The translations under genes and the position numbers were made by a program. From Streptomyces sedi (GTDB lineage: Bacteria; Actinomycetota; Actinomycetes; Streptomycetales; Streptomycetaceae), in the NCBI RefSeq assembly GCF_006335015.1, contig NZ_VDGT01000002.1:124001-188000 (forward strand): a stretch of 64,000 bases of DNA. Reading direction: 5' to 3'. Below are positions 1 to 6,908 of the stretch, one piece after another. The number at the start of each line of letters is the position of its first letter. Positions within the stretch are counted from its first letter, which is position 1. The notes under the pieces were generated by a model. It saw only the letters and a list, made by a program, of their open reading frames with translations, was not told where the DNA came from and did not search any database.

Positions 1-845
1 ACACGACGATGTTCCCGGAGAACAGCGACCGTTTCTTTCTCGACAGCGTGACGGGACCCCGGGGTTGGGACTCCTCGTTCGCGCGGACATTCGGGGAGGG
101 ATTCCAGGACCGGTTCCCCGATTTCGCGGAGTTCGCCGCCGCCGAGCACGAGACGTACGGCCTCGGGGAGACGCCCGAGGAGATCGAGGAGAAGTTCTTC
201 GAGATCGCCGAAAAACTCGACGCCGAGCCCACCCCCGAGGGCTACAACGGCCAGGTGTTCCGCCATCTGACGTTCGACCGTTTCTACTACGACGACAAGC
301 TGCCGGAACTCGCCGGGATCTGGGCGGCGCTCGACACCGGCCAGCCGGTGCCCGAGCCGGAGGGCGACGGGAGCCAGGGGGAGGCCGCGGGGGAGGCCGC
401 CTCCGCCGGGATCCCTTCGGACAACTACCTGGCCAGCCAGCTGCACGTGATCTGCAACGACTCCGACTGGCCGGAGGACGTCTCGACCTACGCGCGGAAC
501 GTCGAGGAGGACCGGGAGCGCTTCCCCATGTACGGCGCGGCCGGGGCCAACATCACGCCCTGCGCGTTCTGGCCCTCGGAGCCCGTGGAGGAGCCGGTGG
601 AGATCACCGACAGCGGCCCGTCGAACGTGCTGATGCTCCAGAACCTCCGCGACAACGCGACGCCGCTGTCCGGGGCGCGCGAGACGCGTGCGGCGCTCGG
701 CGACCGGGCCCGGATGGTGACGGCCGACCAGGGCGGGCACCTCGCGTATCTGTTCCTGGACAACCGGTGCGCCCACGACCTCGTCACCGACTTCCTGGTC
801 ACGGGTGAACGCCCCGACGAGGACGTCGACTGCCCGGCGGCCTGA
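1..845 (+). CDS. C-terminal part of S33-type alpha/beta hydrolase (TAP-like), 5' end outside window
   Basis: The reading frame is open to the left edge (TTMFPENSDRF...), so the start and the nucleophile region lie outside the window. The visible 278 residues match the C-terminal half of the secreted tripeptidyl-aminopeptidase-like hydrolases of Streptomyces. A small helical lid is followed by the segment around NATPLSGARETRAALG and then GGHLAYLF, whose His would be the catalytic base, and a Cys near the C-terminus (DVDCPAA). Such enzymes release peptides from protein N-termini outside the cell. The lipoprotein at 58732-60291 belongs to the same broad family. The family call is fairly secure; the substrate is unknown. 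Confidence 0.75.
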   Translation, partial: TTMFPENSDRFFLDSVTGPRGWDSSFARTFGEGFQDRFPDFAEFAAAEHETYGLGETPEEIEEKFFEIAEKLDAEPTPEGYNGQVFRHLTFDRFYYDDKLPELAGIWAALDTGQPVPEPEGDGSQGEAAGEAASAGIPSDNYLASQLHVICNDSDWPEDVSTYARNVEEDRERFPMYGAAGANITPCAFWPSEPVEEPVEITDSGPSNVLMLQNLRDNATPLSGARETRAALGDRARMVTADQGGHLAYLFLDNRCAHDLVTDFLVTGERPDEDVDCPAA

Positions 846-884
846 CGGCCGACGCCGGGGGCTGTCCGCCAGTGGGGGAGAAGG

Positions 885-958
885 TGGGGCAGGTGGGACT
901 CGAACCCACGGCCGACGGATTATGAGTCCGTTGCTCTAACCGGCTGAGCTACTGCCCC
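885..958 (-). tRNA. tRNA-Ile2 (anticodon CAU)
   Basis: Read on the minus strand, the 74 nt fold as a cloverleaf. The acceptor stem GGGGCAG/CTGCCCC is perfect, the D arm is AGCTCAGCCGGTTAGAGC, the anticodon loop is CTCATAA and the T arm carries GGGTTCGAGTCCC. The anticodon stem GGACTCATAATCC resembles the minor isoleucine tRNA whose C34 is changed to lysidine, rather than elongator Met tRNA. That identity is by resemblance, so Met remains possible. The CC following the discriminator A appears encoded (883-884). Confidence 0.9.
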
Positions 959-970
959 TTCTCGGCGTGC

Positions 971-988
971 CGCGCACAACTGTGCGCG
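971..988. repeat. GC-rich palindrome upstream of the tRNA-Ile2 gene
   Basis: CGCGCACA-AC-TGTGCGCG has two 8-bp arms around a 2-bp centre. It begins 13 bp upstream of the tRNA gene's 5' end, so it overlaps that gene's likely promoter. It could be a protein site or simply a hairpin between the two tRNA genes; nothing else in the sequence decides. Confidence 0.35.
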
Positions 989-1113
989 CCGTCTGCCGCA
1001 GCATAGCTGCTCATACGATCTGCCGCCCGGGTCGGGCGGGTCTACGCAACCAGGGACACCGTGCACGGGGTGATCGGTTCCCGGGGTTCGCGGAGAGATG
1101 CGGCGCAAACGGC

Positions 1114-1137
1114 GAAGGGCCCCGAAAGGGGCCCTTC
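1114..1137 (-). terminator. Terminator hairpin after tRNA-Asn
   Basis: A perfect 10-bp stem GAAGGGCCCC/GGGGCCCTTC with a GAAA loop lies 9 bp past the 3' end of tRNA-Asn on the minus strand. There is no T-tract, as is usual in Streptomyces. It sits between the two minus-strand tRNA genes and should end tRNA-Asn transcripts. Confidence 0.75.
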
Positions 1138-1145
1138 GTGTGATG

Positions 1146-1218
1146 CTCCCCCGACTGGACTCGAACCAGTAACCTGCCGGTTAACAGCCGGCTGCTCTGC
1201 CAATTGAGCTACAGGGGA
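1146..1218 (-). tRNA. tRNA-Asn (anticodon GUU)
   Basis: The 73-nt cloverleaf on the minus strand has acceptor TCCCCTG paired with CGGGGGA (one G-T pair), D arm AGCTCAATTGGCAGAGC, anticodon loop CTGTTAA and T arm CTGGTTCGAGTCCAG. The GTT anticodon gives asparagine. It is followed by the hairpin at 1114-1137. Confidence 0.95.
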
Positions 1219-1385
1219 CTGCTCCGCTCGGGGCCGCACACCATCGGGTGGGGAGCGGCACCGCGCTGCGGGCCATACATTAGCGCATGTGAGGGGGTGC
1301 TCCGAAATCCGTATCCGGGTCACCCGGTTATGGGAGGCCGGGCGGGTCAGGAGAAGATCAACGGAAGCGAGAAGAGGAGCATCCC

Positions 1386-1688
1386 ATGCGCAAGCTGGTG
1401 TTCATCGCGGGAGTGGCTGTCGGATACGTTCTCGGAGCACGCGCGGGACGTGAGCGCTACGAGCAACTGTCCACCGCGGCCGAGAGGTTGAGGGCCAATC
1501 CCGCCGTCAGGAACAGCGTCGACTCCGCCGCCCAGGCCGGCCGGCAGGCCGCCGCCAGGGCCGCGGGGGTGGTGGCCGACCGGGCCGGCGACCGGCTCCC
1601 CGAGGGAGTGGCGGGCCGTCTGCGGGCCGTCGGCAACCACGGCGAGGCGTCGGACGCCGCGCTCGCCGACGAGTGGGGCACGCGCTGA
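1386..1688 (+). CDS. Small membrane-anchored protein (YtxH-like), unknown role
   Basis: The 100-residue protein begins with a hydrophobic stretch ending VGYVLGARAGRERYEQL (about residues 4-27), the hallmark of short YtxH-like proteins in actinobacteria. It continues as an Ala/Arg-rich amphipathic helix. The start is supported by an AAGAGGAG ribosome site just before ATG. A single N-terminal membrane segment with a cytoplasmic helical tail is expected. It stands alone between the tRNA genes and the iclR gene. The function is unknown and no catalytic motif is visible. Confidence 0.7.
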   Translation: MRKLVFIAGVAVGYVLGARAGRERYEQLSTAAERLRANPAVRNSVDSAAQAGRQAAARAAGVVADRAGDRLPEGVAGRLRAVGNHGEASDAALADEWGTR

Positions 1689-1743
1689 CGCGTCGGCGCT
1701 GACAACGGCCGGGTTCGCCCGTCGCACGCGAGGAGCGGGCGGC

Positions 1744-1783
1744 GGGCATTGCCGTCGGTGGCGGGGCATTGCCGTCCGTGGCG
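1744..1783. repeat. Two tandem copies of a 20-bp repeat
   Basis: GGGCATTGCCGTCGGTGGCG (1744-1763) is followed directly by the same 20 bp with one change (1764-1783). The pair ends 17 bp before the IclR-type palindrome at 1801. It may be a second protein-binding element in the same promoter region or a recent slippage duplication. Confidence 0.6.
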
Positions 1784-1800
1784 GCGATGGCTAGCGTGGT

Positions 1801-1835
1801 GTTCGGCATCTCGTCTCACGGTCGGGATGCCGAAC
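1801..1835. promoter_or_regulatory. 13-9-13 palindrome, probable operator of the iclR gene
   Basis: The half-sites GTTCGGCATCTCG (1801-1813) and CGGGATGCCGAAC (1823-1835) are inverted copies matching at 12 of 13 positions, with a 9-bp spacer. They end 79 bp before the IclR start codon. The same architecture recurs before the GH51 gene (5066-5100) and before the sugar-acid operon (28970-29004). Autoregulation by the adjacent IclR protein is the simplest reading, but it is an inference. Confidence 0.7.
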
Positions 1836-1914
1836 GTTGGCGAGCGGGACCCGAGTGGCCCGCCAGTGGGGCCGGCGGGGCCGAGCGGCTCGTGCGGCAG
1901 GGGAGGCATCGGGC

Positions 1915-2685
1915 ATGGGGAGACGTGTACCGGCGGTGAGCCGGGCGCTGGACATACTGGAGCTCTTTCTCGAAGGCGACGGCACCCTGTCCGCGCCCGA
2001 GATCACCCGCCGCCTCCAACTGCCGCGCACCACGGTGCACGAGCTGGTGACGACGCTGGCGGCCCGTTCCTATCTGGTGCCGGTCGTCGAGCAGCCGGGC
2101 CGCTACCGGCTGGGGGTGCGCACCTACCAGCTCGGCAGCCGCTACGCGGAGCAGCTGGACCTGGCCGCCGAGGGCCAGCAGGTGGCCCGTTCGGTGGCCG
2201 AGACCTGCGGGGAGACGGTGCATGTCGCGGTGCTGGAGGGCACCGACGTGATCTACATCGCCAAGGTCGACAGCACCCACGCCGTGCGGATGGTCTCCGC
2301 CGCCGGGCGCCGGCTGCCGGCGCACTGCACGGCCGTCGGCAAGATGCTGCTGGCCTCGCTCGGCCCCGACGAGCTGGACGAACGGCTGCCCGACGGCGAA
2401 CTGCCCGCGATGACGGCCAACTCGATCACCGACGTGGCCGCGTTGCGCGCCGCGCTGGCCGAGATCGCCGCCCGCGGGGTCGCCACCGAGAGCCAGGAGT
2501 CCAACGCGGACGTCACCTGCGTGGCCGCCCCCGTGCGCGACCGCTCGGGCCGGGTGGTGGCGGCGCTCAGCGTCTCGGTGCCGATGATCCGCTGGAGCGA
2601 GGCGCGGCAGCGGGAGCTGACCGAGCTGGCCCGCCAGGGCGCGGGGCGTCTCTCGGAGCGGCTCGGCCACCACGGGGTCGGCTGA
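1915..2685 (+). CDS. IclR-family transcriptional regulator
   Basis: This 256-residue protein has the IclR layout. The N-terminal winged helix (residues 3-65) contains VSRALDILELF and the helix-turn-helix LSAPEITRRLQLPRTTVHELVTTL. A C-terminal effector domain follows, with AVGKMLLASL, VATESQESNADVTCVAAPV and VVAALSVSVP. The ATG at 1915 is chosen because GGGGAGG precedes it and the domain begins at once; the upstream in-frame ATG at 1837 would cut into the operator. The gene is followed 63 bp later by an SMP-30 lactonase. The palindrome upstream suggests it controls itself, the GH51 gene and the operon starting at 28952. A sugar or sugar-acid effector is inferred. Confidence 0.88.
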   Translation: MGRRVPAVSRALDILELFLEGDGTLSAPEITRRLQLPRTTVHELVTTLAARSYLVPVVEQPGRYRLGVRTYQLGSRYAEQLDLAAEGQQVARSVAETCGETVHVAVLEGTDVIYIAKVDSTHAVRMVSAAGRRLPAHCTAVGKMLLASLGPDELDERLPDGELPAMTANSITDVAALRAALAEIAARGVATESQESNADVTCVAAPVRDRSGRVVAALSVSVPMIRWSEARQRELTELARQGAGRLSERLGHHGVG

Positions 2686-2748
2686 GCCGCGGCGGAGCGG
2701 GCCGGGGACCGGAGTCGGAAGAAACGGGCGCGGGGAAGGGGATTCGCG

Positions 2749-3603
2749 GTGTCAGTCGCTTGGGAGATCGCCGTTCGGGCACGGGCCCAGCTGGGGGAGG
2801 GGCCGACGTGGGACCCCGTGACCCGCCGGCTGATCTGGGTGGACATCCTCTCCGCCCGGGTGCACACCCTCGACCCCTCGACCGGCCGCCGCTCCGTGCT
2901 GCTCACCGAGCAGCACGTGGGCGCCGCCAAGCCGCGGGCCGGCGGCGGCCTGGTGGTCAACCTGCGCGACGGCGTCGGCGCCTACGCGCCGGACGGCACG
3001 TTCCGCTGGCTGCACCGCGAGGTGGTGCCGGGCCGGCGGGGGAACGACGCGGCGGTGGCGCCGGACGGCTCGCTCTGGGCCGGCTCGATGGGGTACGACG
3101 AACGGCCGGGTGGCGGGTCCCTCGTCCGGGTGCGCCCGGACGGCTCGGTCTCCACGGTGCTGCCCGAGGTGACGGTCAGCAATGGTCTGGGATGGAGTCC
3201 GGACGGCGGGACGCTCTACTACATCGACACCCCGACCCGGCGGGTGGACGCGTTCACCGTGGCCGGGGACGGCTCGGTGGGGGAGCGCCGGGTGCTGGTG
3301 GACACCGCGGGGCTGAGCGGCTTCCCGGACGGGATGACGGTGGACGCGGACGGCTGTCTGTGGGTGGCGTTCTGGGAGGGGGGCGCGGTGCGGCGGTTCA
3401 CGCCGGACGGCGCGCTGGACCGGACGGTGGAGCTGCCGGCGAGCCGGACGACGGCCTGTGCCTTCGGCGGCGACGACCTGCGCGACCTGTATGTGAGCAC
3501 CGCGCGGGTCGGGCTCGACCCGGGCGCCGAGCCGGTGGCGGGTTCGCTGCTGGTGCTGCCGGGGATCGGGCGGGGGTTGGCGCCGCCGGCGTTCGCCGGC
3601 TGA
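2749..3603 (+). CDS. SMP-30/gluconolactonase-family sugar lactone hydrolase
   Basis: The 284-residue protein is a complete SMP-30/regucalcin six-bladed propeller. Metal-ligand positions are visible: Glu17 in LGEGPTWD, Asn99 in RGNDAAV, Asn145 in VSNGLGWSPDG and Asp194 in GFPDGMTVDADG. The family opens sugar-acid lactones using a divalent metal in the cytoplasm. The start is a GTG preceded by GGGGAAGGGG. It lies 63 bp after the iclR gene and probably shares its transcript. With the dehydrogenase and dehydratase of the 20-29 kb operon it would supply the lactone-opening step of an oxidative sugar pathway. The substrate is inferred; aldonolactones such as arabinono- or galactonolactone fit best. 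Confidence 0.85.
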   Translation: MSVAWEIAVRARAQLGEGPTWDPVTRRLIWVDILSARVHTLDPSTGRRSVLLTEQHVGAAKPRAGGGLVVNLRDGVGAYAPDGTFRWLHREVVPGRRGNDAAVAPDGSLWAGSMGYDERPGGGSLVRVRPDGSVSTVLPEVTVSNGLGWSPDGGTLYYIDTPTRRVDAFTVAGDGSVGERRVLVDTAGLSGFPDGMTVDADGCLWVAFWEGGAVRRFTPDGALDRTVELPASRTTACAFGGDDLRDLYVSTARVGLDPGAEPVAGSLLVLPGIGRGLAPPAFAG

Positions 3604-3771
3604 GGCGGTGGCGGAACGGCGTCGGGGCGGCGCGCGTGGTTTCCCGTTCCCCGAGCCGTCGGAGGGGGCGCGCGGGCGCCCCGCGCGCGCCGGGAATGGC
3701 GCGGGAGCCCCGAGGCGTTGGCATGGTGTCGTTACGATCCGTGCGACGAACGTGACAGGAGGCGGTTCCCG

Positions 3772-4791
3772 ATGTCCCTGCCCAGCACCAGCCGTGAGTG
3801 GCACCTGGTGGCGCGCCCCTCGGGGTGGCCGACCGATGACGACTTCGCGCTGCGCGAGGCGCCGATCAAGGAGCCGGCACCCGGTCAGGTGCTGGTCCGC
3901 AACCGCTGTCTCTCCGTCGACCCCTATATGCGCGGTCGCATGAACGAGACCAAGTCCTATGTGCCGCCCTTCCGTCTCGACGAGCCGATGACCGGGGACG
4001 CGATCGGCGAGGTGGTGGCCTCGGAGGCGGAGGGCATCGAGGTCGGGGACCTCGTGCTGCACCAGCTCGGATGGCGTGAGTACGCCACGCTTCCGGCCGC
4101 CTGGGTCTCCGCGGTCCCGCGGGGGCTCGACGTTCCCGACACCGCCTTCCTCGGTGTGCTCGGTATGACCGGGCACACCGCCTACGCGGGGCTGAAGGAG
4201 GTCGCCAAGGTCCGGGAGGGCGATGTCGTGTTCGTCTCTGGCGCGGCCGGCGCCGTGGGGAGCGTCGCCGGGCAGCTGGCGCGGCTGCTGGGCGCGAGCC
4301 GGGTGATCGGCAGCGCGGGCGGCCCGGAGAAGACCCGGTTGCTGACCGAGGAGTACGGCTTCGACACGGCCCTTGACTACAAGGCGGCGCCGATCGGCGC
4401 GCAGTTGGCCGAGGCGGCGCCCGACGGGATCGACGTCTACTTCGACAACGTGGGCGGCGACCACCTGGAGGCCGCGCTGGACGCGCTCAACACCTTCGGC
4501 AGGGTGGCCGCCTGCGGGATGATCTCCAGCTACAACGACACCGAGCCCTCGCCGGCGCCGCGCAACCTGGGGCTGGTGGTCGGCAAGCGGCTGCGGATCG
4601 AGGGCTTCCTGGTGATGGACCACGCCGCGTTGCGCGAGACGTTTCTGCGCGAGGCGGGCGAGTGGGTCAGCACCGGTCGGCTGCGCCACCGGGAGACGGT
4701 GGTGGAGGGGATCGAGCACGCGACGGACGCGTTTCTGCGGATGATGCGCGGGGGGAACGTCGGCAAGATGCTGGTCGCCGTGGACGGCTGA
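3772..4791 (+). CDS. NADP-dependent zinc-free MDR oxidoreductase
   Basis: This 339-residue protein belongs to the medium-chain reductase group that includes leukotriene B4 12-hydroxydehydrogenase and curcumin reductase. The group signature DPYMRGRM is at about residues 50-57 and the nucleotide-binding loop SGAAGAVGSVAGQLA is near residue 160. There are no zinc-binding cysteines. Such enzymes reduce activated C=C bonds of enones with NADPH. The ATG at 3772 has AGGAGG upstream; the longer frame to 3718 lacks a site. A strong hairpin at 4816-4857 closes the gene, so it is probably monocistronic. No 13-9-13 palindrome precedes it, so membership of the sugar regulon is not supported. Confidence 0.85.
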   Translation: MSLPSTSREWHLVARPSGWPTDDDFALREAPIKEPAPGQVLVRNRCLSVDPYMRGRMNETKSYVPPFRLDEPMTGDAIGEVVASEAEGIEVGDLVLHQLGWREYATLPAAWVSAVPRGLDVPDTAFLGVLGMTGHTAYAGLKEVAKVREGDVVFVSGAAGAVGSVAGQLARLLGASRVIGSAGGPEKTRLLTEEYGFDTALDYKAAPIGAQLAEAAPDGIDVYFDNVGGDHLEAALDALNTFGRVAACGMISSYNDTEPSPAPRNLGLVVGKRLRIEGFLVMDHAALRETFLREAGEWVSTGRLRHRETVVEGIEHATDAFLRMMRGGNVGKMLVAVDG

Positions 4792-4815
4792 GCCGCCGGC
4801 CACCCGCGCGTCCGA

Positions 4816-4857
4816 GGGGTCGGGCACGCCGTCGCACAGGACGGCGTGCCCGGCCCC
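4816..4857 (+). terminator. Terminator hairpin after the MDR oxidoreductase
   Basis: CGGGCACGCCGTC (4821-4833) and GACGGCGTGCCCG (4840-4852) form a perfect 13-bp stem with a 6-nt loop, extended by GGGG/CCCC. It lies 25 bp after the stop codon. It occupies the first part of the 355-bp gap before the GH51 gene; the rest holds that gene's promoter region. Confidence 0.85.
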
Positions 4858-5065
4858 TTCGCCTTCCCGCCGTCCCCGGCCGGGTGTCCGTGAACCCCGT
4901 GCCAGACGTGCGAGATGTGGCACACACGGGCATCGCCGGGCGGTGAGCATGAGCGAACGGACAACGGTGAACGTGCCCGCGAACGGGTAAGTACATCGAT
5001 GGACATCCGTGGTCGGAACGATCGCTCGGGACCGTTGACGGCGGCTCGTTCTCGACCATAGGTTT

Positions 5066-5116
5066 GTTCGAAGTCGCGATCGCAGTGCGAGATATCGAAC
5101 GCACGAGATGTCGAAC
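5066..5116. promoter_or_regulatory. 13-9-13 palindrome plus a third half-site before the GH51 gene
   Basis: GTTCGAAGTCGCG (5066-5078), a 9-bp spacer and CGAGATATCGAAC (5088-5100) repeat the geometry of the operator at 1801-1835, with arms matching at 10 of 13 positions. A third half-site CGAGATGTCGAAC (5104-5116) follows in direct orientation 16 bp on. The block ends 30 bp before the GH51 start codon, a position suited to repression. Confidence 0.68.
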
Positions 5117-5146
5117 GAGCCGCCCCTTGAACCAGCAGGGACCCGC

Positions 5147-6676
5147 ATGAGTGCTGAGCACACCGCCCGTTTCACCCTCGACCCCGCCTTCGCCGTCTCC
5201 CCCGTGGACGAACGGATCTTCGGCTCCTTCGTCGAGCACCTCGGCCGCTGCGTCTACAGCGGCGTCTACGAGCCGGGCCACCCCAGCGCCGACGAGGCCG
5301 GACTGCGCACCGACGTCATGGACCTGGTCAGGGAGATGGGCGTCACCGTCGTCCGCTACCCGGGCGGCAACTTCGTCTCCGGCTTCAAGTGGGAGGACTC
5401 CGTCGGCCCCCGCGAGGAGCGGCCCCGCCGGCTGGACCTCGCCTGGCGCTCCACGGAGAGCAACCGCTTCGGGCTGAGCGAGTTCGTCGACTTCGTCCGC
5501 AAGGTCGGCTCCACCCCGATGATGGCCGTCAACCTCGGCACCCGGGGCGTCGCCGAGGCCATCGAGCTCCAGGAGTACGCCAACCACCCCTCCGGCACCG
5601 CCCTGTCCGACCTGCGGGTCGCGCACGGCGACACCGAGCCGTTCGACATCCGGCTCTGGTGCCTGGGCAACGAGATGGACGGCCCCTGGCAGACCGGCCA
5701 CAAGACCGCCGAGGAGTACGGCCGGATCGCCGCCGAGACCGCGCGCGCCATGCGGCAGATCGACCCGGACGTCGAGCTGGTGGCCTGCGGCAGCTCGAAC
5801 CAGGGGATGGAGACGTTCGCCCGCTGGGAGGCGACCGTTCTTGAGCACTCCTACGACCTCGTCGACCATGTCTCGCTGCACGCGTACTACTACGAGACCG
5901 AAGGCGACCGGGACTCGTTCCTCGCCTCCGCCGTGGACACCGAGTCGTTCATCGAGAACGTCGTCTCCACCGCCGACCACGTCGGCGCCAGGCTGAAGTC
6001 CCAGAAGAAGATCAACCTCTCCTTCGACGAGTGGAACGTCTGGTACCAGGACGGCAGTTCGCCGCAGCTCAGCGACGAGGGCCGGGGCGAGGACTGGGCC
6101 GAGGCACCCCGTCTGCTGGAGGACAACTACTCGGTGACCGACGCCGTCGTCGTCGGCTCGCTGCTGATCGCCCTGCTGCGCCACGCCGACCGCGTCAAGG
6201 TCGCCTGCCAGGCCCAACTGGTCAACGTCATCGCGCCGATCGCCACCGTCCCCGGCGGCCCGGCCTGGCGGCAGACCATCTACTACCCGTTCGCCCAGGC
6301 CTCGAAGTACGGCCGGGGCACGGTACTCGACGTCCGCCCGCAGGGTCCCACGCACGAGACCACCAGGTACGGCGAGGTCGACCTGCTGCACGCCACGGCC
6401 GTGCGGGACGACGAGACCGGCGCCGTCACCGTCTTCGCCGTCAACCGCGACCAGCACCGCCCGCTGGACCTCGAAGTCGCCCTCGCCGGCCTCGGCCTGG
6501 ACCGCGGCGAGGTCGTCGAGCACAGCGTGCTCTCCGACGCGGACGCCGACGCCCGCAACACCGCCGACGCCCCCGACCGGGTCACCCCCCACGCCGGCAC
6601 CGGCACCACCCTGGCCGGCGGCACGCTGAAGGCCACCCTGGAACCGCTCTCCTGGAACGTGATCCGCCTGGCCTGA
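5147..6676 (+). CDS. Alpha-L-arabinofuranosidase, glycoside hydrolase family 51
   Basis: The 509-residue protein is a full GH51 enzyme: a TIM barrel followed by a C-terminal beta domain (about residues 380-509). The acid/base is Glu176 in CLGNEMDGPW and the nucleophile is Glu295 in SFDEWNVWYQ. It releases terminal L-arabinofuranosyl residues from arabinan, arabinoxylan fragments or arabinogalactan with retention of configuration. No signal peptide is present, so it should act inside the cell on imported oligosaccharides. ATG at 5147 is preferred over 5108, which lies inside the operator block. The palindrome upstream links it to the IclR regulator and the transport operon at 20-29 kb. The hairpin at 6714-6756 ends the transcript. 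Confidence 0.9.
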   Translation: MSAEHTARFTLDPAFAVSPVDERIFGSFVEHLGRCVYSGVYEPGHPSADEAGLRTDVMDLVREMGVTVVRYPGGNFVSGFKWEDSVGPREERPRRLDLAWRSTESNRFGLSEFVDFVRKVGSTPMMAVNLGTRGVAEAIELQEYANHPSGTALSDLRVAHGDTEPFDIRLWCLGNEMDGPWQTGHKTAEEYGRIAAETARAMRQIDPDVELVACGSSNQGMETFARWEATVLEHSYDLVDHVSLHAYYYETEGDRDSFLASAVDTESFIENVVSTADHVGARLKSQKKINLSFDEWNVWYQDGSSPQLSDEGRGEDWAEAPRLLEDNYSVTDAVVVGSLLIALLRHADRVKVACQAQLVNVIAPIATVPGGPAWRQTIYYPFAQASKYGRGTVLDVRPQGPTHETTRYGEVDLLHATAVRDDETGAVTVFAVNRDQHRPLDLEVALAGLGLDRGEVVEHSVLSDADADARNTADAPDRVTPHAGTGTTLAGGTLKATLEPLSWNVIRLA

Positions 6677-6713
6677 CCCACCCCCGGCCCGCGCGCAGCG
6701 GGCCCGCCGAGAC

Positions 6714-6756
6714 GCCCGCCGCCACCCGTAGACCCGGATGTCCGGGGGCGGCGGGC
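6714..6756 (+). terminator. Terminator hairpin after the GH51 gene
   Basis: GCCCGCCGCC (6714-6723) pairs perfectly with GGCGGCGGGC (6747-6756), with a smaller CCCGGA/TCCGGG pair inside the loop. It starts 38 bp after the GH51 stop codon and precedes the PHP gene's leader. Confidence 0.7.
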
Positions 6757-6908
6757 TTCGGCCTGTCCACACCGCGCCCACTGTCCGAAAAGAGCCGTTC
6801 CCCGGGTGTGTGACCGTCCCCTCGCGCTCACCCGCCGTTCATGGAACGCCCCGATGGTGCCGTTGTTCCGCACAGAACCCGCCACCTCAGCTCGGGGAGC
6901 ACACCCAC

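Noticed and set aside
846..1385. A tRNA-associated integration site
   Set aside because: No repeat of the tRNA-Ile2 or tRNA-Asn 3' ends was seen elsewhere in the window and no integrase lies nearby.
2752..5175. An 807-codon minus-strand frame opposite the lactonase and oxidoreductase genes
   Set aside because: It is the antisense shadow of well-supported genes, rich in Arg/His/Pro, a common effect of high-GC codon bias.
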